64,000 nt of DNA from Planococcus glaciei (GTDB lineage: Bacteria > Bacillota > Bacilli > Bacillales_A > Planococcaceae): the NCBI RefSeq assembly GCF_900099655.1, contig NZ_FNDC01000010.1, forward strand, positions 62,001 to 126,000. Direction: 5' to 3'. Positions 62,429 through 64,000 of the stretch are shown here, one piece after another (the first letter of the stretch is position 1; each line of letters begins with the position of its first letter). The position numbers were made by a program, and so were the translations under genes. The notes beneath the pieces were generated by a model. That model was not told the origin of the DNA and did no database searches. It worked only from the letters and a program-made list of their open reading frames with translations.

Positions 62429-62725
62429 CTGGTTCAGCCGAGCTTCTTCTGCCACAAATTTGTGGTAGTGCTTAGCGGCTTTGTAATTGGAGAACATCAT
62501 CATGGCGCCCAGGATAATGAAAATACCGGAGACGATATAAGTCACGAGCGACTGGTAAACGAAAAGAAAGTTGATGCCGAAAAAGAAGATGAAACTTCCG
62601 AGTGAGAATGCTGCAACAGCGGCATACCATTTTTTGCGGATCGGCAAAACCGCACGGAATTGTTTTGTTTTATAATAAAAATAAAAAACAAATGATACAA
62701 TGATTAAACCAACAAATACTAACAT
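62426..62725 (-). CDS. ytpI: YtpI family membrane protein
   Basis: 99 residues with three membrane helices (about 2-17, 35-57, 61-78) and a charged tail. Matches the YtpI family in size and pattern. Function unknown. Start ATG after CAGGAGGTCCCTA. Lies next to nrnA as in Bacillus but divergent from it. Confidence 0.88.
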   Translation of the reverse strand: MLVFVGLIIVSFVFYFYYKTKQFRAVLPIRKKWYAAVAAFSLGSFIFFFGINFLFVYQSLVTYIVSGIFIILGAMMMFSNYKAAKHYHKFVAEEARLNQ

Positions 62726-62819
62726 TAGGGACCTCCTGTATTCCAGAACTCAACTCTATTGTACTGAGAATCGGCTGAAAATGCGAATGGATTTCCTTAG
62801 ATAACGGAGGAACTTGGAT

Positions 62820-63758
62820 ATGAACAGTCAAATCATCGACACAATTAAACAGTATGAAACCATTGTGATCCACCGCCACGTGCGTCCGGACCCGGATGCT
62901 TACGGCTCCCAGCTCGGCCTGAAATATCTGCTGCAGCACAATTTTCCGGAGAAGCGGATTCTGGCGGCAGGAGAACATGATTATACGCTTGATTTTATGG
63001 ATTTTCCGGATGTGGTCGTAGACAGTGATTTTGAAGGCGCTCTTGTCATCGTCACAGATACCGCGAACACGGAACGCGTCGATGACCAGCGCTATACAAG
63101 CGGCGCTAAAATCATTAAAATCGACCATCATCCGAATGATGATGCGTACGGGGATATTTTGCTGGTGGATACCAATGCCAGTTCCGCATCGGAATTGGTA
63201 TATGAATTGTTTACATATGGACGGGACCATGAGAATTGGACAATGCCTGACTCGGCTGCTCGGCTGCTATATGCCGGGATTATTGGAGACACCGGGCGGT
63301 TCCTGTTTCCAAGCACTACGCAAAAAACCTTTGCAGTGGCAGGCGAATTGATCAAATTCAATTTTGACCGCAACGAACTTCACAATGGCATGTATGAAAT
63401 GGACCGCAATTTGCTTCATCTACAAGGCTATATTTATCAGAACTTTGTGATGGATGAAAGCGGCGCTGCCTATGTGAAAATTACGCTCGATGTCTTAAAG
63501 GAATTCGAAGTGACGGCCACCGAAACTTCGTTGCTTGTCGGGTCGCTCGGCAATGTGAAAGGCTTGAAAGCATGGGTGATCTTTATAGAAGAAGAAACCG
63601 AAATCCGGGTTCGCCTTCGCTCCAAAGGCCCTATTATCAATGGATTGGCAAAAGAATTTGGAGGCGGGGGCCATCCGATGGCTTCAGGAGCTACAGCATA
63701 TTCTTGGGAAGAAGCAGACCGCGTTATTGAGCGGCTGATTGAAATTTGCGCATCTTAA
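62820..63758 (+). CDS. nrnA: NanoRNase / pAp phosphatase NrnA (DHH-DHHA1)
   Basis: 312 residues. DHH motifs: HVRPDPDAYGSQLGL, VTDTANTERVDD, IDHHPNDD; the DHHA1 glycine-rich end is GGGGHPMASGAT. It degrades very short RNAs and 3'-phosphoadenosine-5'-phosphate. ATG at 62820 after GGAGGAACTTGG; the in-frame TTG at 62814 is too near. dnaE starts 16 bases later on the same strand. Confidence 0.95.
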   Translation: MNSQIIDTIKQYETIVIHRHVRPDPDAYGSQLGLKYLLQHNFPEKRILAAGEHDYTLDFMDFPDVVVDSDFEGALVIVTDTANTERVDDQRYTSGAKIIKIDHHPNDDAYGDILLVDTNASSASELVYELFTYGRDHENWTMPDSAARLLYAGIIGDTGRFLFPSTTQKTFAVAGELIKFNFDRNELHNGMYEMDRNLLHLQGYIYQNFVMDESGAAYVKITLDVLKEFEVTATETSLLVGSLGNVKGLKAWVIFIEEETEIRVRLRSKGPIINGLAKEFGGGGHPMASGATAYSWEEADRVIERLIEICAS

Positions 63759-63774
63759 AAAAGGAGGGATCCAG

Positions 63775-64000
63775 TTGTCAATGGTTTATCCGCATATAAG
63801 CACATCGGCTGATCTGCTGAAAAGCACGGTGCGCCTTGACGAACTTTTCCCTTTTCTAATGGAACAAGGGACGGCATCAGCTGCCATCGTCAACACGAAA
63901 TTATACGGCATCCTTCCTTTTTGGGAAGCTTGCCATAAGGCCGGCATCCATGGGGTGGTCGGCCTTTCCACGTTTATCGAATTTGAAGAGCAGGAGTATC
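63775..64000 (+). CDS. dnaE: DNA polymerase III alpha subunit DnaE, N-terminal part (cut by window end)
   Basis: 75 complete codons are visible. TTG at 63775 was chosen because AAGGAGGG lies seven bases upstream; the ATG at 63781 is in frame but far from it. The protein starts SMVYPHISTSADLLKST and continues AAIVNTKLYGILPFWEACHK, the PHP domain pattern of the Firmicutes DnaE primer-extending polymerase. nrnA just upstream is the conserved neighbour. Similarity is modest over so short a stretch. Confidence 0.82.
   Translation, partial: MSMVYPHISTSADLLKSTVRLDELFPFLMEQGTASAAIVNTKLYGILPFWEACHKAGIHGVVGLSTFIEFEEQEY

Overview
The window looks like chromosomal DNA from a low-to-moderate GC Gram-positive bacterium of the order Bacillales. 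The family Planococcaceae (Planococcus, Planomicrobium and relatives) is my best guess; this is inferred from protein resemblance and gene order, not from a database search. Bacillus-type gene order is visible: ytxH-ytxJ-aroA-ccpA-acuCBA-acsA, tyrS-rpsD, ezrA-cysteine desulfurase-thiI, sppA-yteJ-tpx-ytxK, and ald / pepQ / ytkL / ytoI / ytpI / nrnA / dnaE. No rRNA, tRNA, prophage, transposase gene or CRISPR array was seen.

Layout. 0-8 kb: stress and redox proteins (YtxH, bacilliredoxin), DAHP synthase-chorismate mutase, the global carbon regulator CcpA, and acetate metabolism (AcsA with its acetylation system AcuA/AcuC). 8-17 kb: a class A penicillin-binding protein, tyrS behind a tyrosine T-box, a stress protein behind a clear sigma-B type promoter, a cobalamin-binding protein, an RsbR-type stressosome protein, and rpsD with a long leader. 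17-34 kb: sulfur and methionine genes (lyase with a cre site, free Met-sulfoxide reductase), hisJ, ezrA, cysteine desulfurase and thiI, an acyl-CoA synthetase, sppA, a thiol peroxidase lacking its resolving cysteine, and a tandem 42-bp repeat with a tiny reading frame in every unit. 34-46 kb: a more variable region rich in GNAT acetyltransferases, MFS/EamA transporters, a nudix enzyme and an orphan RibT. 46-53 kb: an NhaC-family transporter behind a second tyrosine T-box, a second RsbR paralogue, the queC-queD-queE cluster under a preQ1 riboswitch, and a membrane-anchored M1 peptidase. 53-64 kb: membrane proteins, a universal stress protein, ald, pepQ and the ytoI-ytpI-nrnA-dnaE block, cut off by the window end.

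Most unusual structure: at two separate places (53.2-53.7 kb and 58.6-59.1 kb) a non-coding element of roughly 370-450 bp lies between two near-identical copies of the local intrinsic terminator hairpin. Each element holds two oppositely oriented GC-rich units of about 120 bp that share a core and show compensatory base changes in a predicted stem. This suggests a structured, possibly mobile, element that inserts at terminators and duplicates the hairpin. The second oddity is the four-unit array of 11-codon reading frames at 30.34-30.51 kb.
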